The translations under genes and the position numbers were made by a program. The notes below the pieces were generated by a model. That model was not told where the DNA came from and did no database searches. It saw only the letters and a list, made by a program, of their open reading frames with translations. This document shows, piece after piece, positions 49,021 through 60,758 of a DNA stretch of 64,000 nt (positions are counted from its first letter, which is position 1; each line of letters starts with the position of its first letter). Origin of the DNA: Methanobrevibacter arboriphilus (lineage in GTDB: Archaea > Methanobacteriota > Methanobacteria > Methanobacteriales > Methanobacteriaceae); assembly GCF_019669925.1 (NCBI RefSeq), contig NZ_AP019779.1:1193001-1257000 (forward strand). The letters are read 5' to 3'.

Positions 49021-51291
49021 ATGAATAATCTATCTAATAAAATATTAGCTAATCTAAAATTTTTTATAAAAATCTTGATTGTTTGGGTTGGAGAAATAAT
49101 AGTATTTTATTTATTAGCTGATTTGGGTATTGGTTTAACAATAGATAGTTTAATCACAGCGATATTTGTTATAATCATTTTAGAAATAATAAATTCTATT
49201 TTTTGGCCATCACTAACAAAAATCTTCCTCCCTTTTTTAGTTTATACTATTGGAATCGGTTCTTTACTTTTAAATGGTGGAATAATATGGGTAATGAGTT
49301 TATTTATACCAACATTAAGTATTGAAGGTTATGCTCTGATTATTGTTCCACTTGGAATAGCAGTAGTACATACCATATTAACGACATTATTAACACTGGG
49401 AAATGAAGAAGAATATTATAATTTCATTATTAAAAGGAAAAAAATAAGGTATAATGATAATTATTTTAAAAATGGAGAAGTTGATTATATCAAAAATTAT
49501 GATAATTATGATAACTACGATAATAATGAAGATAATGAAGATAATTATAATAATGAAGAAAATAGTAATAGCGATAAAATATATAAAGGTAAAAATAATA
49601 GGGAAAGCAGTGAAAGTATAAGTAATCGAATAAAAAAGGTTAGTGAAGACAATTCAATTAAATCATTCCCTGGAATAGTAATAATAGAAATAGATGGACT
49701 TGCTAAAGAAATATTAGAAGAAGCTATTCAGAAAGGGCATATGCCTACATTAGCTAAATGGTTAAAAGAAAAAACACATGTAATAAAAGAATGGGAAACA
49801 GATCTTTCTAGCCAAACAGGTTCAAGTCAGGCAGGAATTCTACATGGTAATAACAAAGATATAGTTGCATTTAGATGGGTTGAAAAAGAAAATAATAATA
49901 AAATAATGGTTTCAACTGGGCTTTTAGATGCTCCAAAAATTGAAGAAAGAATCTCAAATGGAAAAGGACTTCTTCATAAAAATGGATCAAGCCGTTCCAA
50001 TCTATTTTCAGGAGATACTGAAAATGTATTATTTACTTATAGTAAAATGCATGATATAAGAAAATTTTATAATAAAACATGGTACTTTGTTTATTCAAAT
50101 CCATCTAATTTTGGACGTATTTTGTTGTTATGTGGAGCAGATATTGTAAAAGAAATTATATCCCAAATAAACCATAAAATTAAAAATATTCAACCTAGAA
50201 TTAGAAAAAACTTTATTTATTTGTTTGTAAGAGCTTGTGCTAATGTATATATAAGAGAAATAAATACGCAAACAATCATTGGAGATATGATAAAAGGAGA
50301 AGCAGATACAATATACTCCACGTACCTAGGATATGATGAAATAGCACATCACTCAGGAATCAGAGATAAAGACTCTTTTAATGCATTGAAAGGGATTGAT
50401 AGACAAATTAAAAGAATATATGGTGCAAATAATTATTCAAAAAGACAATATAATATTGTTATTCAATCTGATCATGGACAAAGTAATGGATCAACATTCA
50501 AACAAAGATATGATTTAAGCTTAAAAGATTTAGTACATAATCTACTTCCGGAAGATATGAAGATTTATGATGAATTATCATCCAATGAAGATCATTTTTC
50601 TCAAGTAATCACTTTACCAATTAAAGATGTTAAAAATCTTGTTAAAAATAAAACATATAACGCTAAAAATAAATATGATGAAATATCAACAAAGATTAAA
50701 TCAAAAGGAGATAATGTTCTAGAATATATTACTAATTATAAAATTTCAAAAACCAAAACAACGAAAAAATCTAAAATTGGTCAAAGAGATGCTGAAGTGA
50801 TTGTTCTTGCATCTGGAAACTTAGGATTAATCTATTTAACCCAATGGGAGACTAGACTTAATTATGAAACCATAAAAGAATTGTTTCCTGAATTAATTCC
50901 AGGGCTTGTTCAACATGAAGGAATTGGATTTATATTAGTAAATTCAAGTGAGCATGGAGCATTAGCTATTGGAGAAAAAGGAGTTTATTATCTAGATGAA
51001 AATAAAGTTGAAGGAAAGAATCCTCTAGAAGATTTTGGACCAAATGCTAGAAAACATCTACTTAGAACAAACAAATTCGAATATGTTCCAGATATTTTAG
51101 TAAACAGCGTGTATGATAAACATAATGATGAAGTTGCAGCATTTGAAGAGTTAGTTGGTAGTCATGGAGGCCTTGGAGGAACCCAAAACAAACCATTTAT
51201 TATGTATCCCTCTGATTGGAAGATAAAAGATGAAAAAATTGTTGGTGCTGAAAATATCCATAGAATTCTTAAAGAAAATTTAAATAATTAA
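49021..51291 (+). CDS. Membrane-anchored alkaline-phosphatase-superfamily phosphodiesterase with holin-like N-terminus
   Basis: The 756-residue protein has four N-terminal membrane helices (about residues 15-125) of the 4-TM phage-holin-family type, then a polar Asn/Asp/Tyr-rich linker (about 155-200). The catalytic domain follows, with the alkaline phosphatase/nucleotide pyrophosphatase metal residues in order: D225 (IEIDG), T266 (SQTGSSQAG), D439 and H443/H444 (YDEIAHH), D484 and H485 (QSDHGQ), H715 (SHGG). It probably hydrolyses a phosphodiester or lipid-linked substrate at the membrane. No clear ribosome binding site precedes the ATG. It is followed 31 bases later by cbiE. Confidence 0.82.
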   Translation: MNNLSNKILANLKFFIKILIVWVGEIIVFYLLADLGIGLTIDSLITAIFVIIILEIINSIFWPSLTKIFLPFLVYTIGIGSLLLNGGIIWVMSLFIPTLSIEGYALIIVPLGIAVVHTILTTLLTLGNEEEYYNFIIKRKKIRYNDNYFKNGEVDYIKNYDNYDNYDNNEDNEDNYNNEENSNSDKIYKGKNNRESSESISNRIKKVSEDNSIKSFPGIVIIEIDGLAKEILEEAIQKGHMPTLAKWLKEKTHVIKEWETDLSSQTGSSQAGILHGNNKDIVAFRWVEKENNNKIMVSTGLLDAPKIEERISNGKGLLHKNGSSRSNLFSGDTENVLFTYSKMHDIRKFYNKTWYFVYSNPSNFGRILLLCGADIVKEIISQINHKIKNIQPRIRKNFIYLFVRACANVYIREINTQTIIGDMIKGEADTIYSTYLGYDEIAHHSGIRDKDSFNALKGIDRQIKRIYGANNYSKRQYNIVIQSDHGQSNGSTFKQRYDLSLKDLVHNLLPEDMKIYDELSSNEDHFSQVITLPIKDVKNLVKNKTYNAKNKYDEISTKIKSKGDNVLEYITNYKISKTKTTKKSKIGQRDAEVIVLASGNLGLIYLTQWETRLNYETIKELFPELIPGLVQHEGIGFILVNSSEHGALAIGEKGVYYLDENKVEGKNPLEDFGPNARKHLLRTNKFEYVPDILVNSVYDKHNDEVAAFEELVGSHGGLGGTQNKPFIMYPSDWKIKDEKIVGAENIHRILKENLNN

Positions 51292-51322
51292 AAAAATTAA
51301 AGATTTTATATAGGTTAAAAAT

Positions 51323-51958
51323 ATGTCAAAATTATTTATTATTGGAGTAGGTCCTGGTTCTAAAGATTATCTAACTGAAAAAGCAAAAAATATTGTTAAA
51401 AGTGCTGATGTTACTATTGGAAGTTGGAGAGCTATCAATGTTTTTGATGATATTGGTGAAGTTATAGGTTTAGATGTTAAAGATCTTCAGGAAAAGTTAG
51501 AAAATGCTGTGGATTTAGCTAAAAATGGAAAAAAAGTTTGTGTACTTTCAACAGGAGACCCTGGTTTCTCAGGAGTTTTAAAAACTATAAAAAAGATTGC
51601 TGAAAATAAAAATTTTGATCAAAATAGTATAGAAGTAATACCAGGAATTAGTTCACTGCAATTAGCAGCAGCTAAAAATAGAATATCATGGGATGAAGCA
51701 AATATAATGACATTTCATGGTAGAGAAAATATTTCAGATATTTTAAATGTTATTGATAATGGACTTCCTACAATTGCACTACCATCAAAAAGTGTTAAGG
51801 ATATGGCCAAGTTTTTGCTTGATAACGGAGTAGATGAAAACAGAAAAGTGACAATATGTGAAAAACTAAGTTATCCTGAAGAAAAAATTATTACAACAAG
51901 CTTAAAAGAAGTTTTAACTAGTGATTTTAGTTATATGTGTGTTATGATAATATATTAG
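51323..51958 (+). CDS. cbiE: Cobalt-precorrin-7 (C5)-methyltransferase
   Basis: This 211-residue SAM-dependent methyltransferase acts late in anaerobic cobalamin synthesis. The GVGPGSKDYLTEKA start, STGDPGFSG and PGISSLQLAAAK are the family signatures. The separate cbiT (C15 methylation/decarboxylation) is not here. AGGTT lies before the ATG. It may be cotranscribed with the phosphodiesterase, with no obvious functional link. Confidence 0.93.
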   Translation: MSKLFIIGVGPGSKDYLTEKAKNIVKSADVTIGSWRAINVFDDIGEVIGLDVKDLQEKLENAVDLAKNGKKVCVLSTGDPGFSGVLKTIKKIAENKNFDQNSIEVIPGISSLQLAAAKNRISWDEANIMTFHGRENISDILNVIDNGLPTIALPSKSVKDMAKFLLDNGVDENRKVTICEKLSYPEEKIITTSLKEVLTSDFSYMCVMIIY

Positions 51959-52112
51959 CATGAAAAAATTAAAGATAGAAAAATATAAAAATAAAATTAT
52001 TAAATAATAAATTTTATAAAAATATCTTTATTATATTTTTATTATAAAAATATTATCTATAAAAATAATATCTATAAAAATATTATTAAATAGAAAAATA
52101 GAAATAATAATC

Positions 52113-55100
52113 CTATTCCATAAATATAGCTGGTTTATACGGCATTGCATTTTTAGCTTTGTTTTGTGGATCATAGCTATCATCAGTATGAATAATTACT
52201 TCAGCATCTACTTCTTCAGATATGAAGTCTAAAGCATCAGAAAATACATCATACTCATCTATTTTTCCTATATATCTTGTTTTTGTAATTTCACGACCAA
52301 CTTTTTTAGCAACGTCAGCTATTTCTTTTTTATTATCGTGAATGTTTTCACCTATAGCTCTACCCATAATTTGACCAATATCTGGTTTTCCAATATCCGC
52401 AGCTATCCTATATAATAACCATTTCCAATCAGGAGCTAAATAAACATGAATTTTTTTAGGAACAACATCAACAATCTTTTTAATTTCATTTATATCTTTT
52501 ACAATTGACTGAACCATTTCTTCAGATTTTTCTATTACTTCACTTGGGATACAGCTATCTGCTTGAAGGTTTAAAGTTGGAGTACACTTCATTGGGAAGT
52601 ATTGATATGTAATAGGCCATTCAGCTTCAGACACAAAACCTTCACCACCATACTTACTCCATAATTCTTCAGAGCTGTGCGGTGTAAATGGTCCAAGAAT
52701 TCTAATCCAAGCCTCTAATATTGAAGATAAAACAAAGATAATTGCCTCATCAGGGTCTTCTAATAAATGTTTTGTACGGTACATATAATGATCAACATCT
52801 TTTTTAAGAAGGAAAAGAGAATCTTGAAGAGCTTTTCTTGTTTGAAACCCTTCAAGAGCATTAGTTGCATCATTTATCCTTATGAATAACTGATTCATCA
52901 TCCATAGGTCTATTTTACGGGTTAAATCAACTCTTTCAATATTACTTAAATCTAAAGGTGATTTTTTAATTGATTCAATTTTTTCTGCAAATTCAAAGAA
53001 CCAATCAAGTCTTCTTTTTGTACCAACAACCTCTTTTTCTCTCCAATCAAAATCTTGCCATGGTTCAGCTGAAGACATTAAAAATAATCTTACAACATCA
53101 GCACCATACTCCTCAATTGCATCACTAAGAAGTATAACATTTCCTTTAGATGAAGACATTTTATTACCTTCAAGTAAACCCATACCAAACACAACCATTC
53201 CCTGTGGCCAATTTTCAGGAGGGAAAATAGCTGCATGATGGAACATATGAAAACTTAAGTGATTACCAACTAGATCCTTAGCTGAAAGTCTCCAATCTAA
53301 AGGATACCAATAACTAAATTCATTTTGAATCTCACTTATAATATCTTCATCAATTTTAAGCTTAAAATCATCAATATCAGCACCAATACTATCTAATTGA
53401 CTAGTATTAATCTTATTAGTGTTTATATCATTATCAATATTAATATCATTATCAAAAAATACTTTTTCAAAAAATGCATCATTCAAATCATTAGGATTAA
53501 TATCTTTTAAATATTTAGCTATTGTATAATAAGACATATAAATTGTAGAATCTGTTAATGGTTCTATTAACCATTGTTTATCCCAAGGAAGTTTAGTTCC
53601 AAGCCCAATCCTTCTAGAACATGCCCAATCTTCTAACCAGCCAATATAATACTCAAGATTTGACCTAACTTCGTTGGGAATTATGTTTTCATTTCTAAGT
53701 AGGTTTCTTGTTTTTTCTTTCCATTCTTCATCAGAATATTTGAGGAACCATTGATTGTCCATTATTTTAACTACACATTTTGTACCACATCTACATATTA
53801 CAGGATGTTCTGCAAAATCATACATGATAGTAGCTTGATTTTTAGAAATCATGTCCTTTTTAATATTTTCACGAGCTATTGAAACACGCTCACCTGAATA
53901 AATAGGAATATGATCACTGATAATTCCTTTAGAGTGTTCAACCTTATATAATTCATTTGTAGCTTCTTCTAAATTAGGATCTTCCTGAGTTTTAACATTT
54001 AATCTTTCAATCACATCACGAGCTGGAATTTTACTGTATTTTTTAAGAGTTACAACATTTAATGGCTCTATTTTATTTACTATATCTTCTAACCCATATT
54101 CTTCTAAAAGTTCATTATTATTTTTTAAATCTTGAAGTGCAATGTAATCTGCAGGAGCATGACCTGGAACAGAAAATACCGAACCACTACCATATTCAGG
54201 ATCAACAAAACTAGCAGGTAATAAAGGATGAGGTTCTTTAGTCACAGGGTTTTCAACATAAGTTCCTATCAATGGTTTTGGATCAATAGTTCCTATTATT
54301 TTTAAATCTTTTATCTGATTAGATATGTTATCATATGCTTCTTTACTAATTATCCATGTTTCTCCATTGGTTCCATCTTTAGAAGCATCACTAATCACTT
54401 CGATATATTCAATATCAGGATTTAACCATAAGTTTGTAGAACCATAAATAGTCTCTGGTCTAAAAGTAGCTGGAACTAAATATTTAACATTATTATTACC
54501 CTCATCAATTCCATTAATTTCATTATTATTTTTATCTAATAGTTTAAATTTAAGAAGAGTTAATTCATTTACTCCAACACCCTCTCCTTCTAAGAGGTCA
54601 TGATCTCCAACAGGATTATCACAATGAGGACAATATTTAACAGGATGATTTCCTTTCCTTATCAAATCCATTTCTTTTAATTTTCTTATTTGCCATTCAA
54701 TAAATTTTTTATAGGTAGGATCAGTAGTTCTAAACTCCCTTCTCCAATCTATTGAATAACCCATATCATTCATTACATTATGATATTCAGTACTGAAATA
54801 TTTTACAATGTATTCAGGATCTTCAAGCTTTGGGATCTCAGTTTTTGGAACCTTATGAACCTTTTCGTATAATTCAAGAGTCCAAGGATCTTTATCCTTT
54901 ATCCTACTAGCAATTCCAATCACAGGAGCTCCAGTAACATGCCAACCCATAGGAAACAACACATTGTAACCCTGCATTCTCTTAAATCTTGCATAAACAT
55001 CTGGAACTGTGTATGTTCTACCATGTCCTATATGCATAGCTCCACTTGGATAAGGATATGCTACTGTTAAAAATATTTTTTTTCTTTCATCATGATCTGC

Positions 55101-55160
55101 TTGAAATAGCTTTGATTTTTCCCATTTATCCTGCCATTTCTTTTCCATCTCTTTACTCAC
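52113..55160 (-). CDS. leuS: Leucine-tRNA ligase, archaeal type
   Basis: This 1015-residue class I synthetase has HIGH in GHGRTY near the N-terminus, a CPHC zinc knuckle in YCPHCDNP, the CP1 editing domain (about residues 220-430, with TFRPETIYG and a CRCGTKC segment after it) and the KMSKS loop as NKMSSSKGN. Length and the C-terminal domain fit the archaeal/eukaryotic type. Residues about 570-590 are an Asn/Asp/Ile low-complexity insertion encoded by ATTAATATC-like repeats. Confidence 0.95.
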   Translation of the reverse strand: MSKEMEKKWQDKWEKSKLFQADHDERKKIFLTVAYPYPSGAMHIGHGRTYTVPDVYARFKRMQGYNVLFPMGWHVTGAPVIGIASRIKDKDPWTLELYEKVHKVPKTEIPKLEDPEYIVKYFSTEYHNVMNDMGYSIDWRREFRTTDPTYKKFIEWQIRKLKEMDLIRKGNHPVKYCPHCDNPVGDHDLLEGEGVGVNELTLLKFKLLDKNNNEINGIDEGNNNVKYLVPATFRPETIYGSTNLWLNPDIEYIEVISDASKDGTNGETWIISKEAYDNISNQIKDLKIIGTIDPKPLIGTYVENPVTKEPHPLLPASFVDPEYGSGSVFSVPGHAPADYIALQDLKNNNELLEEYGLEDIVNKIEPLNVVTLKKYSKIPARDVIERLNVKTQEDPNLEEATNELYKVEHSKGIISDHIPIYSGERVSIARENIKKDMISKNQATIMYDFAEHPVICRCGTKCVVKIMDNQWFLKYSDEEWKEKTRNLLRNENIIPNEVRSNLEYYIGWLEDWACSRRIGLGTKLPWDKQWLIEPLTDSTIYMSYYTIAKYLKDINPNDLNDAFFEKVFFDNDINIDNDINTNKINTSQLDSIGADIDDFKLKIDEDIISEIQNEFSYWYPLDWRLSAKDLVGNHLSFHMFHHAAIFPPENWPQGMVVFGMGLLEGNKMSSSKGNVILLSDAIEEYGADVVRLFLMSSAEPWQDFDWREKEVVGTKRRLDWFFEFAEKIESIKKSPLDLSNIERVDLTRKIDLWMMNQLFIRINDATNALEGFQTRKALQDSLFLLKKDVDHYMYRTKHLLEDPDEAIIFVLSSILEAWIRILGPFTPHSSEELWSKYGGEGFVSEAEWPITYQYFPMKCTPTLNLQADSCIPSEVIEKSEEMVQSIVKDINEIKKIVDVVPKKIHVYLAPDWKWLLYRIAADIGKPDIGQIMGRAIGENIHDNKKEIADVAKKVGREITKTRYIGKIDEYDVFSDALDFISEEVDAEVIIHTDDSYDPQNKAKNAMPYKPAIFME

Positions 55161-55667
55161 TTGATCACCAATATAATTGAATTGAATTAAATTAGTTAAA
55201 TTAATTAAATTAGGTTAATTAAACTAATTAAACTAGATTAAATTAGATTAAATTTGATTAAATTAATTAAATTAGATTAAAATATAATTATAAATTATGA
55301 ATTAGATATAAATTATGAATTAGAAAATTATAATTATAACTATAATTTAGAAATTATATAAAAATTATAATGAAAATTATAATAAAAATTGATATCATAT
55401 ATAATTAGTATATTATCATATTAATAAACTTAAATTAAATAATTATGGTTATGATAATAAATTAAATAAATAATATTAAAAATAAAAACATTAAAACTAA
55501 TTAATAAAAATAAAAATATTAAATATAATTAATAAAAATATTAAAACTGATTAATAAATAAAAATACTAAAACTGATTTAACATCTGAAATACTTAAATT
55601 TAAAATAAAATTAACATTACATTACAAAAAAGTAATAAATATTCAAACCAAATTAAAAAAATTTAAA
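55161..55667. repeat. Gap with degenerate TTAAATTAGA repeats
   Basis: Positions 55178-55280 consist of about ten imperfect copies of a 10-base TTAAATTAGA-type unit, and 55480-55580 repeat AATAAAAATATTAAAACTGATT. It lies upstream of leuS. No gene or RNA recognised. Confidence 0.5.
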
Positions 55668-55979
55668 TCAATCAATTTCTTCTTTTATCCATCCTAAATA
55701 TTTCTCAGCAACATTTAAAACAGGCAATGCTAAAATGCAAGGATTATCATAGCTATGAACACTGCTTACTAAATCAAATATATTTTCAACATTCTTTTCT
55801 AATGTTTTAAGAATGAGAATAGCTTCATTATCATTTTCAAGATTTCTTTCCCACCAATATATAGATTTCATATTAGAAATTACATTAGAACAAGCAGCTA
55901 ACCTTTTTTTCACCACTAATTCTCCGATTTTTATAGCTTCTTCTTCATTACTTGTAGTAACATAAATAAGTACCATCAT
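55668..55979 (-). CDS. cutA: CutA-family divalent cation tolerance protein
   Basis: The 103-residue trimeric ferredoxin-like protein starts MMVLIYVTTSNEEEAIKIGELVVKKRLAACSNVISNMKSIYWW, the CutA signature, and ends WIKEEI. It binds copper or other divalent metals in some bacteria; the cellular role is unsettled. The frame extends 19 codons upstream, but no homology lies there and a GTGA element precedes ATG 55979, so the shorter start is used. It lies 66 bases after nadE on the same strand. Confidence 0.92.
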   Translation of the reverse strand: MMVLIYVTTSNEEEAIKIGELVVKKRLAACSNVISNMKSIYWWERNLENDNEAILILKTLEKNVENIFDLVSSVHSYDNPCILALPVLNVAEKYLGWIKEEID

Positions 55980-56045
55980 TTTTTCACAACCACGACAACC
56001 ACAAAAATTATAAAAATTATAAAAATGTAGTATCAAAATTTAAAT

Positions 56046-56855
56046 TCAAAACAATTTATTTTTTTCAAATGGACTTGGAGGAAATTGTAACTTGTGTTGA
56101 TTATTACTAATCTTATCACGAACTTTATTAATTTCCATATTAGAACTATTCATTTCCTTTAAGATTTCTTCATTAGTTAAATTTTTATCTATTATTAGAT
56201 AGAGGAGCTGATCCAAAACATCATAAGTTAAACCAATTTCATCTTCATCAGTTTGACCTATCCATAAGCCTGCTCTTGGAGGTTTATTTATAATTACATC
56301 AGGAATATTCCAGCTCTTAGCTAATTTTCTCAGCTGTGTTTTATAAATATCCCCTATTGGTTCAAAATCACAAGCCCCATCACCATATTTTGTAAAATAA
56401 CCAATCAACAACTCACTTTTATTACCAGTACCAGCTACAAGGCAATTTTTCATGTTTGCAAAATAATATAACATAGACATTCTAATTCTTGCTTTAAGAT
56501 TACCTTCAGCAGACTTATTTTCAAAGGAATTTGAAACTCCATTATCATCAGCTAAATCTAAAAATTCACTAGTTATTGTATCTATATCAATTTCTTTATA
56601 ATTAATATCCAATATTTCAGAAACAAGTCTAGCATGCTCAGTATCTTCTTTTGGGGTGGTTGAACTATATAAATGATAAGAATATATTTTATCATTACCA
56701 ATAGCTTCCTTTAAAAGGAAAGCAACAACAGTTGAATCAATTCCACCACTTAAACCAATGACAATTCCATCTGTGTCTGATTCATTAACTATTTCCCTTA
56801 TAAAATTAACTATTTTCTCTTTAACTACTTCTGAATTGATTTTTGGTAGCATCAT
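56046..56855 (-). CDS. nadE: NAD+ synthetase (ammonia-dependent)
   Basis: This 269-residue enzyme of the N-type ATP pyrophosphatase family makes NAD from deamido-NAD. GLSGGIDSTVVAFLL is the ATP loop (SGGxDS); GTGNKSELLIGYFTKYGDGACDFEPIGDIYKTQL is the family signature. There is no N-terminal glutaminase domain, so ammonia is the nitrogen donor. Two ATGs at the start are adjacent; either may be used. Confidence 0.94.
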   Translation of the reverse strand: MMLPKINSEVVKEKIVNFIREIVNESDTDGIVIGLSGGIDSTVVAFLLKEAIGNDKIYSYHLYSSTTPKEDTEHARLVSEILDINYKEIDIDTITSEFLDLADDNGVSNSFENKSAEGNLKARIRMSMLYYFANMKNCLVAGTGNKSELLIGYFTKYGDGACDFEPIGDIYKTQLRKLAKSWNIPDVIINKPPRAGLWIGQTDEDEIGLTYDVLDQLLYLIIDKNLTNEEILKEMNSSNMEINKVRDKISNNQHKLQFPPSPFEKNKLF

Positions 56856-56973
56856 ATAATCACGAAAAATTTATATTATAGTATATATAACTTATCTTAC
56901 TATAATATTCACTTAATTTTTATATTAAATTTTTTATAAATTTTATAAATTTTTATTATAAATTTTCAAATAA

Positions 56974-58089
<1,116 letters not shown>

Positions 58090-58268
58090 ATTGAATAATT
58101 TTAGTTTAATAAATAAATTTAATGAATATTATTAAAAATTAAAATGAAAATATTAATAATATTTTTATAATATGAAACAATAGATATACTATAATAATAT
58201 ATCTAATTATATAATATATTCTAATAAAAAATTTTAATTTTATATAAAATGTTATTAGAGGGGAATTG

Positions 58269-59573
58269 ATGAAAAATATGAAAAACAAAATTTTAATTAT
58301 TTCAATTATTTTAGCAACATTATTCTTATCTGTTAGTTTTGTATGTGCAGAGGATGTAGAAATACCTGATAATAATACTACGAATAATCAAACAAATAAT
58401 AATACAACAGTTAATCAAAACAATAATACTACAGGAGAAGGAAATTCTACTGTAGATAATTCAAATACTTCTATAAAAACACCTAAAAAGCCTTCAAAAG
58501 TTTCTCAAAGTAGTGTTATTGCTGCTTCAAAAAAAGTCAAAGCTTATGCTGATAGATATAAAAAGTTACCCAACTATATTACTATTAGTAAATATAAATT
58601 TTCAATGCCTGAATTTTTCTATTTAATGTCAAAAACTATCAGTTATAAAAATAGTAAAATAAAGTCTAATGTAGTTGTTAAATATAATATTAAAAATCCT
58701 AGTAAAGCTTCAGGAAAATGGGTGAGAGGCAATATATATTCTTATTATTACTCCATATATGCAAATAAAATAATTAAATATATTAATAAATATAATAAAG
58801 CACCTAATTATTTAGTAACTGCTGGAGGCAATAAATTACAGTATCAATCAAATATTTATTTGTTTGCAAATGCATTAAGTAAAACAAAAACTAAACTTCC
58901 TTATTATGTTAATATTGATATAAAAGCCGGTCATCCTATAAATAAATATATGCCTTACTATAATAGGAATAAGCCAGTCAGCAAATTATTAGGAAAAGAC
59001 AGTCGAGGCTATGTAGAGCTATTAGGGCCATATGGAAACCTTGATTCAAAAATTAAGATAGCTTATATTATAGGTATGCATCCATTAGAAAATAATTCTC
59101 ATAGTACTCTTTATAAAACTTTAACTAGCTCTAAAAATTTAAAATATGCCTATTATATTTATAAAATAACCGTTACTCAAAACCCTAAGGATTATGATAA
59201 TGGGAGGATGAATGGTCAATTACTTGCTCAAAAGTATATTCTACCAAACATTAAATTGAATAAATATAACTTAGTTATAGATGTTCATTCAAATCAAGGA
59301 ACAAATGGTGGAAGTTACGAGAAAACAAACTTCATATTTGCTCCAAAAAATAGTGCTTCATCAAAATTAATTGCAAATAAGATAATTAAGAAAATTCCAG
59401 GACTTTCATATTATTATCCTAGCTCTCAAACAAGCCCACCATTTTGTACTGAACCACTAGTAAAAGCAGGAATTAAAACAATAGTTTATGAAACATACTT
59501 ATACGAGTCTATGAGTACTACATTAAACTATATTAAGAAATTAATATCAGAAGTAGATAAATTAAGTCTTTAA
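58269..59573 (+). CDS. Secreted pseudomurein-binding protein with a C-terminal M14-like zinc peptidase domain
   Basis: The 434-residue protein has a signal peptide (1-28) and an Asn/Thr linker (30-75). Two repeats of the pseudomurein-binding type follow (LPNYITISKYKFSMPEFFYLM at about 100-120, APNYLVTAGGNKLQYQSNIYL at about 178-199). The C-terminal domain (about 245-430) has, in order, H271/E274 (MHPLEN), an NGR segment at about 311-313, H340 (DVHSN) and E408 (VYETYL), the order of M14/aspartoacylase zinc sites. It would act in the pseudomurein wall as a peptidase or amidase. ATG 58269 after AGGGG is preferred to TTG 58266. Confidence 0.72.
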   Translation: MKNMKNKILIISIILATLFLSVSFVCAEDVEIPDNNTTNNQTNNNTTVNQNNNTTGEGNSTVDNSNTSIKTPKKPSKVSQSSVIAASKKVKAYADRYKKLPNYITISKYKFSMPEFFYLMSKTISYKNSKIKSNVVVKYNIKNPSKASGKWVRGNIYSYYYSIYANKIIKYINKYNKAPNYLVTAGGNKLQYQSNIYLFANALSKTKTKLPYYVNIDIKAGHPINKYMPYYNRNKPVSKLLGKDSRGYVELLGPYGNLDSKIKIAYIIGMHPLENNSHSTLYKTLTSSKNLKYAYYIYKITVTQNPKDYDNGRMNGQLLAQKYILPNIKLNKYNLVIDVHSNQGTNGGSYEKTNFIFAPKNSASSKLIANKIIKKIPGLSYYYPSSQTSPPFCTEPLVKAGIKTIVYETYLYESMSTTLNYIKKLISEVDKLSL

Positions 59574-59686
59574 TTTTTATTTTTTAATTTTTGTTTAATA
59601 TTTTATTTACTACCTCTATTTTTTATTTATTAATTTTTTATTTATTTAATATAAAAAATATAATAAAAAATTAAAATTATAAAAAA

Positions 59687-60397
59687 TTAAAATTGATTTC
59701 TTCTATTTTGATGCATTTTTCCATGTAAATTACCTCTAAAACAAAAATCATTATTAAAATCATTATTCATTTTTCTATTATGAGAATTTTTAAATCTATT
59801 AAAACAATCATTTCTAAATGTTGAATAATCACCATCAAAATCAGAATTAAAGATCCTGTCTAAAATGCTATCAATCATATTTTTAGTTTCTAAAACTTTA
59901 GAATTGCTGTTTTTGTTTATATTATTATCATTATTAATTTTAATAGAGCTAACAACTAAATCTTTTAGATTGCTCATTATTTCCTCTTTGTCTGAAGATT
60001 CAAGATTATTATAAATTAATTTTTCCCATTCTTCATCAACTTTTCTAATTTCAGAAGCAATGTATTTTCCATAAGAGGTTAATGATATTTCAATATCGCG
60101 TTTTTCTTCTTCTTTATCTAAAACATATTTTTTATCAATTATTCCTAATTTATATAATTCAATAAAGGATCTTGCCATACTTCTATCATTCATAAATAAA
60201 TATTTAGCTAAATCTCTTTTAGATACATTTTTTTCTCTATCAAACTCGACGATTAAAGGAATTTGATCCATATTTATATTTAAATCTTCAATTCGTTGAT
60301 TTAAATATAAAACATATGCTTTATTTGCTATAGTCATGAAATTTGCTAGAGATAAATCTTTAAACTCATTTTCATCAATTTTTTCGTTAAAAAACAT
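59687..60397 (-). CDS. MarR-family transcriptional regulator with basic Phe/Asn-rich tail
   Basis: The 236-residue protein has a winged-helix MarR domain (about residues 20-150: ...MDQIPLIVEFDREKNVSKRDLAKYLFMNDRSMARSFIELYKLGII...). The last 50 residues are unusual: rich in Phe, Asn, Arg and His (CFRGNLHGKMHQNRRNQF). GAGGT precedes the ATG. Two palindromic operators lie in its own promoter, so it probably controls itself. It is a paralogue of the protein at 60759-61391. Confidence 0.87.
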   Translation of the reverse strand: MFFNEKIDENEFKDLSLANFMTIANKAYVLYLNQRIEDLNINMDQIPLIVEFDREKNVSKRDLAKYLFMNDRSMARSFIELYKLGIIDKKYVLDKEEEKRDIEISLTSYGKYIASEIRKVDEEWEKLIYNNLESSDKEEIMSNLKDLVVSSIKINNDNNINKNSNSKVLETKNMIDSILDRIFNSDFDGDYSTFRNDCFNRFKNSHNRKMNNDFNNDFCFRGNLHGKMHQNRRNQF

Positions 60398-60455
60398 TTT
60401 TATACCTCAATATTTTTATTTAAATAATTAAATTTTAGCTATCAAAAAAGATAAC

Positions 60456-60519
60456 TGTTACCCTGGGTGACAATATATTATTTGAATATTAAACTATATA
60501 AATGTTACCCTAGGTAACA
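60456..60519 (-). promoter_or_regulatory. Twin palindromic operators at the MarR promoter
   Basis: TGTTACCCTGGGTGACA (60456-60472) and TGTTACCCTAGGTAACA (60503-60519) are 17-base imperfect palindromes 47 bases apart. On the minus strand TTTATATAG sits directly after the second site and the first lies about 25 bases further, near the predicted transcription start. The geometry fits repression by a dimeric MarR protein, most simply the one whose gene starts at 60397. Confidence 0.75.
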
Positions 60520-60758
60520 ATAAGACTATGATGAAAAATAACTATGACTACAATCATTATAATGAGATTATTATTCAATTTAAAAACAGCAAAAATATTA
60601 AAAATAATACAAAAAATACTTAAAACGATGATAAAAATAGTATAAATGAATATAAAATGATATAAAAGAATATAAAAGAATATTAAAAATAAAAATTATA
60701 ATTAATTAATAATAAAATAATTAAAAACTATATAAATATAATGTTTTCTAAAATATTA
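60520..60758. other. AT-rich gap between the two MarR genes
   Basis: Contains repeated ATATAAAAgAATAT units (60650-60690) and no further gene. Confidence 0.4.

Noticed and set aside
49021-49430. Phage or prophage origin suggested by the holin-like domain
   Set aside because: No integrase, capsid, terminase or attachment repeats in the window; the domain is fused to an enzyme and is common in non-phage contexts.
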